In this document: in pieces, positions 11,036 through 21,150 of the stretch
Layout of the letters: every line of letters starts with the position of its first letter
Position numbering within the stretch: the first letter of the stretch is position 1
Source of the DNA: Saccoglossus kowalevskii
Lineage: Eukaryota > Hemichordata > Enteropneusta > Harrimaniidae
Length of the DNA stretch: 25,076 bases
Assembly: GCF_000003605.2 (NCBI RefSeq)
Contig: NW_003134855.1
Span: 49,990 to 75,065 of the forward strand
Direction: 5' to 3'
Program-made: the position numbers and the translations under genes
The notes under the pieces: model-generated
Told to the model about the DNA's origin: nothing
What the model saw: only the letters and a program-made list of their open reading frames with translations
The model's database searches: none

Positions 11036-11474
11036 TATACTGTACTATATCAATCAATCGTTAAATGTCATTCACAGTAGATTTAATGTAAATTGATTGC
11101 GTTCAAGCTTGTGTTTAACCTGACAATACATTAAATAATTTACTTGAATTATAATTTAGTACATGCCTTTAGTGAGTATTGTATAATAAACAAATCGCTT
11201 AAATGGGTTTATATTTTTCAATATTGGCGCTAGTCCTATAATGGGGTTTTAATAGTTGGTTATTTGAGTATCACCCACTATAAGGAAATGAATGCATTGC
11301 ATGTTCACATCGTATATCACAAATACGTATATCATAACCACACACAACCTCACATTGAGGTAATAATAATCATAAATGTAATTACAATATTTTTTGAGAA
11401 TATCACGAGTTGGGCCTATGGTTTCAGTATAACATCTTGTCGCATACGACTTGTTTACCGCTTCCGTGTGACTG
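11036..11474. other. A+T-rich stretch after the copia relic
   Basis: No coding similarity continues past about 11035. A plus-strand open frame at 11264-11527 shows no motif. If the copia copy kept its 3' end, RNase H and the start of its LTR should lie here, but RNase H is not recognisable. Confidence 0.45.
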
Positions 11475-11489
11475 AGAATGTTCTAGAAC
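11475..11489. promoter_or_regulatory. Perfect heat-shock element 1
   Basis: agaatgttctagaac is three uninterrupted nGAAn/nTTCn modules (aGAAt, gTTCt, aGAAc), the full consensus for trimeric HSF binding. It lies about 160 bp upstream of a TATA box on the plus strand. Confidence 0.6.
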
Positions 11490-11566
11490 CGTACTGTGTC
11501 TGGGTGGAATTATTAGAAACTGGTTGAATAAGTAATAGAACACTGTAGGAGGCAATAGAAGGTAAT

Positions 11567-11581
11567 GGAACATTCTAGAAA
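11567..11581. promoter_or_regulatory. Perfect heat-shock element 2
   Basis: ggaacattctagaaa is a second uninterrupted three-module site (gGAAc, aTTCt, aGAAa). A further aGAAg module lies at 11557-11561, one module length upstream in phase. The site ends 66 bp before the TATA box, a spacing usual for heat-shock promoters. Confidence 0.6.
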
Positions 11582-11647
11582 TTTGTAGTAAGTTCCAGAC
11601 TCATTATGTATGCTGATGTGTAATGGTCTATTTATAGATAGTGTGGG

Positions 11648-11685
11648 TATATATAGGGGAGTTGTTCAGCACTGAGTTCAGATCG
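11648..11685 (+). promoter_or_regulatory. Core promoter: TATA box and initiator-like site
   Basis: TATATATA at 11648-11655 is followed about 30 bp later by ttcagat (11677-11683), similar to the arthropod initiator TCAKTY. With the two heat-shock elements upstream this forms a coherent inducible promoter layout. Nothing recognisable is encoded within the next 500 bases, so it may be the U3/R part of a copia 3' LTR whose body lies upstream, or a chance arrangement. Confidence 0.4.
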
Positions 11686-12274
11686 GAGATCTCGTTGAAT
11701 TGTATTGTATTGTATTGGAGTTTAAGTATCTAGTCATTGGAGTAGTGGAGTTTTACCGCGTTATTGTACTTGATGTTTGCAGAGTATAATAATACCAGTA
11801 CCAGTTGAAACCTCATCTGTTGGCTCAGTGTTCGTATTTTATCATCGCCGCCAGGGAAGTCTTCTGTTACTGTTGCCATTTTGGTATTTGAACCATCACA
11901 CCTGTATTTTACCAATTACGGTAATATTACGTTGCGTGTGACACATCTCAATGGACGTTGCATTGAATAGTTGAATTTGTGTTGCATTTATGGTTATTAC
12001 ACGCGTGACCGTATATACGTTATATATTCTTATTCACGCGATTGGTTATTTATTGTGAATATGTTACTAACTCCTACATATACTTATCTAAACCATTCAA
12101 AACCATTATCGCATTTGTTGACTCTCCTAGGAGACATATTATATTTCTCCTTTATTATTCTAGCGAATTACTCAAGGATTTCACAATTGCCTTTACTGGG
12201 AATAGTTAGAATCGGTGCAACATGGTAACCAAAGTATGTACTTCACTTTCAACTTATGCCGTCGTACTACGTTT
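11686..12274. other. Possible LTR remainder or leader, no gene
   Basis: After the promoter come direct 'ttgta' repeats (near 11695-11715, 'attgtattgtattgtattgg') and a run of moderately G+C-containing sequence to about 11930, richer in structure than the flanks. An open frame on the minus strand (11915-11730) and one on the plus (11971-12228) carry no motif. I could not find a second copy of this segment in the window, so LTR status is unproven. Confidence 0.35.
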
Positions 12275-12312
12275 TTATTATTATTTATTTTTCTTCTTCT
12301 TCTTCTTCTTTC
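12275..12312. repeat. Microsatellite (TTA)n then (TTC)n
   Basis: 'ttattattatttatttt' leads directly into about seven TTC units (12291-12311), ending at 'tcaccgag'. It is a compound simple repeat forming a long pyrimidine tract. Confidence 0.9.
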
Positions 12313-15300
12313 ACCGAGTACCACATTTAATTTAGACCGCCGTCATCATCAGTGCAGCGAGGATAGATAGTCAGTAGCGCTACATTGTGTATTATTGTGT
12401 TATCAAGGAAGAACTTCTCGGACCAGTGAATGAATGAGGAATGTACATGTCAATGGACCATAAAAGCACCGTGTGAAATCTGGAAAATATCAGCGTCACA
12501 AGATATTGTCAGCAAACAGATGGGCGGCTAAAATACTCGACAACTTTCATTTTTATGTGCTTTTGTGCATATAGGTGGTATAAAATTCAGAGTGATTTTT
12601 TCCGCATTAAAATAATATTGTATGACAATCGTTTGGTTGGGTATGGAAACGATAATTATGTGGCGCGAAGTCGAGTACCAATTTTATGTTTAACCAGTTG
12701 AATATATGTGGTTATCTAACAACACACGCATTTAAACAATAACAAAACATCCTGTACAACATTAACATTAAAACTCATTTACATTTCCATATTTGTCTTC
12801 CCTCTACAGTGAAACACTATATCTGGATCTTTGTCAGTTCTTGGACATAAAACATGAGGAACCTGCTGCTAGTTACATCACTACTCAATGACTGACCAAT
12901 ATGCCACGCAGAAGTGTAACAAAACGCGAACAATAATTTCCAATGTCAATGTCACGTAAGAATAATAGTCTCACATACACATCAGATTCGAGTAATGGGA
13001 CACCACACATTATACATGAGAAGGAAAACGTCTTGTATAATGCTCTTCTAGAATCTATATTCCAGAAAAGATATGGGTGGGTTAATTAATCAATTGCGAT
13101 TAATCAATGCACGTGCACAATGTATTTGTGTGTATCAGCGATTACTTCTTCTTTCTATGACTTTTAGCTATAATTAAAACGACTAGGATACATCCATATA
13201 TCCAAAAAGGAAAATAATGTGTTATGCCTCGGTCAATTCAGAAATTCGAAATCATGGCATTCTAAATGACAGTCTTGGCTCATATTTTTCTCTTTCCTCT
13301 CAGTTAATATATATTCATATAAATGCATTGCGGCCAGTATACACAAAGCACATGTAAGAAGTTAGAGCAGTATTATGTTGATAGTCTATTGTTACCTTTT
13401 ATGTGGCATTATAGTCTCAAAAAACATGAGCTTCGCCACACAGAAGTGCGTATCATTTGATAAACCGCGGAATCGGACAATTTTCAAGATCGTTTTATTT
13501 TTATTTCAAATGTACTTGATTGCCGTATATATCAAACTTTGAATCTAAATCTCATACCGTATATTGAGCTGATCTATATTCCAAGCCAGTGCACACGTAT
13601 AAATATAATTTCTTTGGTGTATTTTCTTCACGCAGGCAGAAGTAGTAGACGTGGAGTATTGTACAATCTCTACGTATTAGAACGTTTGACCCAAACACGG
13701 ATTATTACATGAGCTTATCATGGGGATTCCGGAATTATTTGCTATAGAATTCAGATTTAAAATTACTACAGTCACGTCCATGCATACGTTTTAGGAGTAA
13801 TGGTAATGAGTATTAGTATAGTCTGATATTACTTGTATAGCGTGATTTTTTAAAATAATTTTACTATTTGCTGTTCTTGTCGGTTATTTCGCTTTTGTAG
13901 ATTGTTTTGTTGGATTTTGGTTTAATTATCACTAGATATCGTTTGAGGATGTCGGTATTTCTACATTATTAGTGTTGATCCACAAATAATGCAATAGTTG
14001 TACGAACCAGGGATAAACAGGGGATACTGTGCACTCACTAGATCATTCCGTCATGGTTAATGAATAGGTATGTTACTCTATATTCGCAAGTGGTCATTCA
14101 TTGTTCACACTCATTACATTTACAGACTTGCTTCCTGGAAATGTTTAGGGTAGCGAGAAGGGAAAGGATATTTTAAATATTATTGTAGAATCGAAAACTT
14201 AGATAAATCACTATAGCTAATTAAAAAAATGCTTTAGAATGATATTCAAATGGCTGTTAATAACATGAAACAAAGACGAGCACTGCTATAATTTTTGCAT
14301 AATGTCTGACCTTGGGGGAGCTTAGATGAAGAGTATATTCGATCGTTTTTTGTCAGCAATCAGATGCACTTGATCTACAGCTTATTTATAATCGGTCAGT
14401 GAATACTGCTGAAATGTAATGTTTAACAATGGAATACCCCTTATTTATATATTTACATAACAATGGACATCTACAAGTTTTTCTCCCAATAGTATGAAAT
14501 TATTCACTAATAAATTACAAGTCATTGAGGGATGTAACACTTTTAACATGAAAGTTTTGATATAAATAACAGAGAATGTTTTTTCAAAAATGTCATAACA
14601 CCCCTCTCGCTACCTTAAAGAGAACTTTGTAGCTATGAATAACAAAAAAATACCTACTCATATATCAGCTAGCGTCACTATTTACCTTTCGTGAAAATCA
14701 TATCCCCGGATAATAAAATATCGACAGTAATTATATTTTTACGAGCTATATTTGTGTGTAAACTCATATTACTTTGATATGTTGTGTGAATAGATCCATA
14801 AATCACAATATGCTATTAACGTCAAATGGTAATTTGGTTATTGCAGGACATATGCGACGTTCTACACCTATTGTAGGTGCTAGTAGTAATATGACAGTAT
14901 GGTCAGTAGATTTGATTAGCTTAATGAAAATATCTTCAACGTGAATATGGTAAATAAGCTTGTGTGCATAATTTTAATTGGCAAATGAGCATAGAGACAT
15001 TTATGTTATTCCAGTGTGTGTACGTTTGCATAGATCGGAATATACTAAGACAGCCTTTTGTGTGTTAAGAAACATGTTCTGAATCAATGTATCTTATTTA
15101 TATTGAAATTGAGAGATCTGTGGTTCAAATTTGTGTTTGTATTGCCATCTGGAATATCGGCTCTGTATTACTTAATGCTATGCACGAACTTGCTTACTAA
15201 GTGAGATCCCTGCCCCTTCTCCTGCATACAAACACATGTGTGGGTAAGTCTCTGCACGTTGTTTTCCCCTAGTTTGCAACCAACTTCTTTTATTCACAAT

Positions 15301-16020
15301 AATGAGTCCTACAATTCCAGTTGTTCATATACCTAATGACAATGTCTCTTATTCACCATGACAGTTAATGGTACTGATATCGATATGAAATCAAATGTGG
15401 CTTCGTGTGTACTGGCAGTGATTGATTCAGGTAATTATAAAGTGATATATTGAGCATTAAAATACAAATTCAACTGTGATATGTTGGAATTATATGTTTT
15501 GTTCTTAAATAATGTTTCTAATTGAATTGTAACAACAATAGTTGGCTCAGATATATGCTTTTTAATTGTATTTAACCTACATATAGATAAATGTGAGCAT
15601 AATCCAAAAAGTGACATTTATTCGTTCATTTAATCAATTATTTATTTAATTGTCTTAATTTCAAAAGTGTTGTAGCATCCCTGGCACCACAAGTTGACCG
15701 ACTAAAACTAATGGTATCTCTGATTGTACATTAATAGTTGTTGCTCATTAACAAGAAAAAGTATTGTTAATTTACAATTCAAGTTGTAATGAGTGTATTT
15801 TGTTTAGTGTCAAATGTATTGTGAAAGCATTTAAAGCCCCACAGTCTTCGCACTGCATCATGTTAGATATGAATTCGATGCCATGTATACATGGCCGTAA
15901 ACTCCTGTTTTTAGTTTGACCATGGCCTGTATTATAACTATGGCGAGTTAATTCATGGTCGTACTACTAGCATAGTACTACAAGTTCTCTGTCTAGTTCA
16001 CCAGAATTATTTTTTAAATT
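12313..16020. other. Long A+T-rich region with no recognisable gene
   Basis: Stops are frequent in all six frames over 3.7 kb. The only frame of note, 15617-15435 minus, has no motif and low-complexity composition. I found no retroelement motif, tRNA or tandem array. Small hairpins such as 'cacctattgtaggtg' near 14868 are isolated. Paired TTCnnGAA half-sites occur near 13045-13070 without a TATA box beside them. This may be an intron or intergenic DNA. Confidence 0.5.
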
Positions 16021-16026
16021 TATTTC

Positions 16027-16192
16027 AGTTATTTGAAGACAGTGCCCCGTAGAACGTAAAATCGAGGAACACGTTTTGACTGGTGCCAAAATCAAGTGGA
16101 ATGGAACAAATGACGATTTACAATCTTGCGGCCGATTCCTGACATTCCCAACAATCGCGATGCGAAAAAAAATGGCGGACAATACTATTGGT
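16027..16192 (+). other. Weak candidate 5' exon with start codon
   Basis: A run of T with 'aaatttatttcag' ends at about 16027, like a 3' splice site. It is followed by about 160 bases that are richer in CpG than the surroundings ('cttgcggccgattcctgaca', 'aatcgcgatgcg'). At 16165-16170 'aaaaaaaatggcggac' gives a good animal start context. Its frame reads MADNTIGSDK and stops at TGA, or could splice at 'gacaa|gtgaac' (about 16197). No downstream exon is identifiable. An overlapping minus-strand frame (16200-15967) is also open but shows no motif. This is only a suggestion that a gene start may be here. Confidence 0.2.
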
Positions 16193-16200
16193 AGTGACAA

Positions 16201-16600
16201 GTGAACATGGTCATTTGTTTCTCATGATTGACATTTATTTAAGTTTATGATATCATCATACTGTGATAATTTAAAGCATTCGTATGAACATACAGAACAT
16301 TACCGGGTGCAATACCAATACCAATCCTAAACCGTTGTCATCAGTTTCTATACCCGGAAATGCTCGTGTATGAATTTGGTATTGCTTAACACATTTTACA
16401 CATTTCAAGAGGTGCGTTAACAAATTATTTGGCGCATGAATGAGAACATTTATTTGCTGATAATCGATGATGTTGGGGTGTAGGCTAACTGGAGTGGTAT
16501 AACAACTTTTAGCACAACGACAAATGGAGAACTTTATTTTGGAATTTGATCTGTCTTTGAATGTTATTGCACTATTATTTTACCTTTTAGTTAAACCTTT
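16201..16600. other. No feature seen
   Basis: A+T-rich, no open frame of interest, no repeat. 'caataccaataccaatcc' near 16310 is a tiny 6-bp repeat. Confidence 0.45.
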
Positions 16601-17530
16601 ACCGAATAGAAATATATTTTAATACATTTGTGATGTATGTTCTAAATTTAAAATACTTTTTACAATATCAAAAACACTTTTTAAATACATCAGTAAACGA
16701 AACACTTTCAAATGTATTTCAAATACGTCCGAGTGTGTCATAAATAAATATATTTTAAATTTAGTTTATTTCATTTTAATTTTAGTTTATGCATTCTGTG
16801 GCCTTAAAGTAAAAATCTTCATGCATCCTAACTTGCTTGAAATAATCACATATGATTTCTCGTCGCCATTATCTTCTGTCTCGTGACAGAATTGTATCAT
16901 TCAACAATGTTAACAGGAAAATTGATAGCATTTGCTGACAAACTGGACTACACAGAAACTGTTATAGATAAATCTATTATATCCGAAGAAAAACACTGAC
17001 AGTGCACTGAAAACAGCAGTGCATCATTCCACTGAACATTTCGGTATAGCTCACTTTTAATATAGTAAAATCCAATTTCCAGTTGGAATCTTCAAACTAC
17101 ATGTATATATAACGGTCGACATCTTAAATAATGCCTAACCAAGGTTATAATCAAATATTTAAAATCTGTTTTAAGGACACGACTTGGAAATAAGGTTTAT
17201 TATTTAAACTGATATGTTTGAAATGTTTGAAATACATTTAGAAATTGTGACAAAATGCACAATTATCCAAGTGTGGAAATAATGTATTGAAAATATATTT
17301 CTAATCCATTCTATTCAGTAGGTAATTAGTATACTGTACTATTTAAATGGATGTGTGTAATAGTTCTAAATACGTCAACACTTAGAAATGTCATGCATTT
17401 AAAATATATTTATAACTCATTCCTCTCAATGGCTGATGAATTCGAATTTCAACTATGTTTACAATACATTTGTAGTTTTTGATATATTTTAAATTTTTAT
17501 ATATGTTTGCAATATGTTTCGTGTTCTTAA
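16600..17530. repeat. Dispersed AAATAYATTT-type motif cluster
   Basis: Short palindrome-like words built on aaatacattt, aaatatattt and aatgtatt recur through this kilobase, for example near 16621, 16684, 16715, 16750, 17229, 17284, 17399 and 17468. They are often preceded by 'aa' or 'tg' words such as 'gtttgaaat'. Spacing is irregular. It may be a very old tandem repeat or simply local A+T bias. No gene is supported. Confidence 0.3.
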
Positions 17531-18209
17531 GTATGAGGAATGTTCTAGAGTTATTAGTCTGTTTCATGAACATCTTCACAATTACAGAATACTGACACTA
17601 ACAAATAGTGTTAGATTTGTTACATATGAGTCAAATGCTGTCAGTCAAGATTTATTTATATCTGACTTTATGGCATGCAGTCATGGAGAAACACTACGAT
17701 AAAGACTTACCGTTTTCGAAATTTTGAAATTCTTTCGTTTTGGGGGGAGAAAAAAAACTTGTAGAAGTTATACCATTTTCGGACACAATCAAATTACCTG
17801 TAAGAATATTATATTTTATGGGCTGCCACCAATGAAATCATTCACAATGTCTTCTTAGCATTATCACGGTTACGAACATATAAATTAACATAATAACCAC
17901 TAAGACTTTTCCATATGATTTATAGCAAGACACTGTATTTAACCCGTAATTATGTGCAATCATTTTGGTGTTTAATTTGTGTTTTTTGTGAATTAAGTTT
18001 CTAATTTCTCTGGTCATCCAAGATTTTTATTTAGATTAGTTTTAATTGTTTTGGGGTCTAATGAAACGAAACCAACTAATTTAGCTATGGACGTCAAATA
18101 AAATTCTCAAAAGTTTAAAAGACTGGAAATTGTTCAGACATGTTAGATGTTTTAGTACCTGCACTCAAACCACTTGAAGACTGTTTAAGATTTAAACATT
18201 CAATTGGGG
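17531..18209. other. No feature seen
   Basis: A 62-codon plus-strand frame (17514-17702) has no motif. The rest is A+T-rich with stops in all frames. Confidence 0.45.
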
Positions 18210-18294
18210 TAAATATATTTACCTCAAGCGTGTAATTATCTAAGTTAACGTAAGTGATATTGTGAACACGTTGTCAAACACGGTGTTAAATTCA

Positions 18295-18575
18295 TTATTG
18301 ATGTAAAGGAATAGCGTTCACTATCAAACCGACCATTACGATAGCGAAAGTTATTGATATTCTGTCGATGTCCTCTTCATTTCTCATGATAAATGACGGT
18401 AACCAAATGTTCGTCCACATTAATCGGTAGCTCCTTTTCGCGACATTCCTGCGTGACGGGAAGTTTGCATAGATTTTCCTTATTTTCATCGATTGTTATG
18501 GGTGGTGTTACGGACAATAATTCCTGGTCGACGTACTTGCTAGGTTTCAACAGCTTTGCTCTTATTTGATGTGCA
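18295..18575 (-). other. Unrecognised coding-like stretch
   Basis: On the minus strand two overlapping frames are open here in more G+C-containing sequence than the flanks. One (18489-18295) ends in a hydrophobic run ISITFAIVMVGLIVNAIPL. The other (about 18575 to 18388) is open for about 65 codons without an ATG, contains LLKPSKYVDQELLSVTPP, and is charged and non-repetitive, as a real exon would be. I do not recognise either. It could be a worn exon or a fragment of an unknown mobile element. Confidence 0.2.
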
Positions 18576-18862
18576 ACGTCACATTATTCCGATTAACCAT
18601 TGGCATAATGCATAGACACTAATAAAATATTAATAAAAAACAATTCATCATTGGTTTTATGATCATTAAAAATTTATGATGTAAATATATATTTATACAT
18701 ATTGAGGAGAATTCTCTTACTTTTAAAAGCATTCAATACGTTATGCACGAAATACGTAATAAGAAAGGTGAGCCATGTCCCGATTTTCGAATGAACTATG
18801 CTATAAATGCCCCAAAGCCATTGACCGACATTGTGTTTTAAACACATATAGCTTAATAGGTA

Positions 18863-18983
18863 GTGTGTCTTTCACATCTACTTGTTTGCTGGAGGTTATT
18901 TCATGATATGTAGTTGTGGGAGAGTAGTTTATGCATATACTACTGCTCACGCTAAGGCAATTATAAATGACAGAAAGACACAC
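18863..18983. repeat. 11-bp inverted repeat pair, 121-bp span
   Basis: GTGTGTCTTTC at 18863-18873 is matched by GAAAGACACAC at 18973-18983. The right arm overlaps the 3' end of the putative minus-strand LTR. It could be chance, the ends of a small insertion, or part of the LTR boundary. Confidence 0.4.
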
Positions 18984-19258
18984 GAGCGTAGTTTACGGTA
19001 GCAGAAACACAGTATTGGTTTATTGCAATGCGGAGTAAACTGACATAGCACTGAGGCAACTGGCAATACATGAAATGTAACAGAAATCATAGGTATTTAT
19101 ACCCTCTATGCGAACGTGAAAAGAAACACATTTAGACGTAGACTATGTAACTAAGTTTCAAATATAGGCGGAAAAACGAGGCCGAACTGTGATTGGTCAA
19201 AGTTAAACACTTGTGATAGGCTGCTCACTTCACCACCAGAATCCGTTGTCGGATACAA
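18966..19258 (-). mobile_element. Possible solo LTR of a retrotransposon
   Basis: The minus strand has the layout of an LTR in about 290 bp. A start near 'tgtatccgacaacgg' (19258) is followed by a CCAAT box in 'ttgaccaatc' (19200-19191), a TATA box in 'gggtataaatacc' (about 19103-19092), a polyadenylation signal 'aataaa' (19024-19019) 70 bp downstream of it, and 'actgtgtttctgctaccg', then an end near 'ctttctgtca'. The hexamer TCATTT stands on both sides (about 19259-19264 and 18965-18970), which could be a target duplication if the true end is 'ctttctg'. No internal region or second copy is present, hence solo LTR. The family is unknown. Confidence 0.4.
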
Positions 19259-19264
19259 ATGAAT

Positions 19265-20347
19265 CGAGATAATTTATCATGGATTTGATTCCGCTAAATC
19301 AGTGGGGTTTTGTTCGTTCCCTTTGAAATGCATACCAAAAGCAAATTTATGAGAAAATAAATTGAATGCATTAATATTTGTCCCTTCGCCAAAATAAAAA
19401 TAAGGATAAATCGTAATTTGACTACTCATACACCATAATGTTGTGTTGTTACCTTTAATTACAAAGTAGACTGAAAAGCTTAAAATCGATTGCTACCAGT
19501 CTTTGCATTTAGCTTAGATGCATAGATGCACTTGGCTAATGATTAGATTTAATTTGGCTTTGTTTAAACCATGCTAATCTTTAGCTGTTCCACTGATAAC
19601 TAAAGAACACTCATTGGATTTTGATGACAAATATAGATGCACTGGAGTAATGCACAGACCTGATCCGTTTGGGGTAAAAATCCATGCATTTTAATTACAC
19701 TGACCTCTCGCAAAGTAGCGGGTGTCGGGATCCAAGCTAAAACCACGACTTGTCGGGGGTCGCGACTTACCGATGGGTCTCCTGAAAATGGGGTTCATGC
19801 TCATGGATGTTAATACTAATGCTTGTGTTAGTCATTGTGGTATCAATATATACATCTATACTAGAGTCGCTATTCAGAATAGAACTAAATAGGTATATGA
19901 TGGGACGTTTTCCAATTCTTGTCCATTTATTTTTAATTAGTTTTTTGATAAAATTTTCCCAGATATGTTGAAAATTATTATTTTTTAATTTGATGTACGA
20001 TTGATTGACTGTCAAAAAGGGTGGAATCAACTCAAGGGTTGCACGTGATCTAGTAGTCGGCGAGTCCACTATTTGTGTTCTATGTGTTCTAAGTTGTCAA
20101 AGAGATTGACTGTACCTTAATGTTTTCTGTTTTGATCGTAGTTCTCAGTTAATTCCAAATGGAACTACAAAACGAGTGTGGCAATGCATGATGGAACCTC
20201 TATAAAAAAGCAAAAAATTAAGATGGCTAACTAGCATCATCTTCACAATGCTGTTTCGGTCGAAGCGAGAAGATCTGTATTACAACATTGAATCCAGCAG
20301 TAATAGCGATCAACTCCATGAAGCATACATAGCATTCGAAAAGAACT
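19265..20347. other. Gene-free stretch
   Basis: A+T-rich DNA. A minus-strand frame at 20069-19767 is open for 100 codons but starts at GTG, has no ATG near its beginning, and shows no family resemblance. It ends exactly in 'atcg|gtaagt' (19771/19770), a canonical splice donor sequence. I treat it as unproven. CpG-containing 'cgggtgtcgggatccaagct' near 19720 stands out from its flanks without explanation. Confidence 0.4.
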
Positions 20348-20662
20348 TAGGCAGAGGGTTCTCCGAACCCGCCTATTCACATAGTTCATACCCACCTTAG
20401 ACTCCGGTCAGTCAAAATGACTATTTTGAACTGTAGGCATTAATCAGCGATGATGACCCCAAGAATCTTTTCCCTTACGTCAAGAACCACGTGACCGAGA
20501 CCATGTGGCAGCGCTATTATAGCCCGATAATCACTTCTGGTTCCTTTCTCCCTGCACCAAGGACTAGGCCACGCTACGGAAAGAGTGGGGTGGTTGGGGG
20601 ACCCGGTGTCTATGGTGGGGATGAACTATGTGAATAGGTTTGGAGAAGCCTCTGCATAAATT
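20348..20662. mobile_element. TIR-bounded non-autonomous element (family member A)
   Basis: About 315 bp bounded by imperfect 50-60 bp terminal inverted repeats. The left end reads 'ttaggcagagggttctcc' then 'cctattcacatagttcat' then 'cccaccttagactccgg'. The right end is the complement: 'ccggtgtctatggtgggg', 'atgaactatgtgaatagg', 'ggagaagcctctgcataa'. Four extra bases (cccg) interrupt the left arm. Inside the left arm is the hairpin core at 20409-20433 and 'tgtaggcattaatcagcg', identical to the termini of the adjacent DIRS-like element. Then come the E-box (20488-20493) and 'gtggcagcgctattatagcc', shared with the copies at the right end of the window. No protein is encoded. It abuts, and slightly overlaps, the left terminus of the larger element. 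Confidence 0.75.
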
Positions 20663-20726
20663 CACTACGTTCAATTACCCACCATAGACTCCGGACAGTC
20701 AAAATGACTATTTTGAACTGTAGGCA
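20658..20726. repeat. Left 69-bp inverted terminal repeat of the DIRS-like element
   Basis: Begins 'aaattcactacgttcaatta' and ends 'gaactgtaggca'. The reverse complement of 24485-24553 matches at 66 of 69 positions. The differences are one C/T near 20680 and two bases near 20694-20695 (GA against TT). The inner 45 bases are also shared with the short elements on either side, the outer 22 are not. Confidence 0.93.
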
Positions 20727-21150
20727 AGGTCAGACGCCGATAGGTGGCGGGTTTTCCGAGCAAACAGAAAATGATGAAAGTCTTTTCCCAGTCCAGGATA
20801 ATACACTCTACACCACTCATCACATAGATAAGACTCCCAAAGAGAGTGGTGTCTTACCTTTCCTGTGCTGTCCCCTGAGCAAAAAGCCAAAAATTCTGCT
20901 AAGGTGACAGGGTTTGGTGTGCCCAAGAAAGTTAGACACAAAACCCGAGTAAGGGGGCAGCATGCTTTCGAAGTAAAGACCGAAACAGTTCTGCGAGGAG
21001 TTCTTCCAAGGAGTGCTGATGGTAGAGAAATCTGTCCGCAAAAATGCAGGAACACTTGTGGTCGTTCGGGCTGGTCAGCAACCACAGTCTGACCCGCTAT
21101 GACGGGGCCCAACCTAAAAGAGACCCTCCTCAATGGATTTGGTGTCTGTT
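20727..21150 (-). other. 3' segment of the DIRS-like element, between recombinase and terminus
   Basis: Several frames on both strands are open because the sequence is G+C-rich (for example 21133-20708 minus, 21092-20865 plus). None matches a recombinase or any family I know. In DIRS elements this position holds non-coding DNA and an internal complementary region. I could not confirm one by eye. Confidence 0.5.

Noticed and set aside
11870-11895. Primer-binding-site-like 'ttggtatttgaacc' after a possible LTR
   Set aside because: Its complement would place the T-arm sequence only one base from the CCA end, which fits no normal tRNA. No paired LTR was found.
17536-17550. Third heat-shock-like site 'gaatgttctagag'
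   Set aside because: The last module is GAG instead of GAA and no TATA box or second site lies nearby.
19767-20069. 100-codon minus-strand frame ending at a GTAAGT donor
   Set aside because: No ATG near the start, no convincing acceptor, no family resemblance and A+T-rich composition. The donor match alone is not enough.
20865-21092. Plus-strand 75-codon frame inside the DIRS-like element
   Set aside because: It is antisense to the element's coding strand, in G+C-rich DNA where several frames are open by chance, and has no motif.
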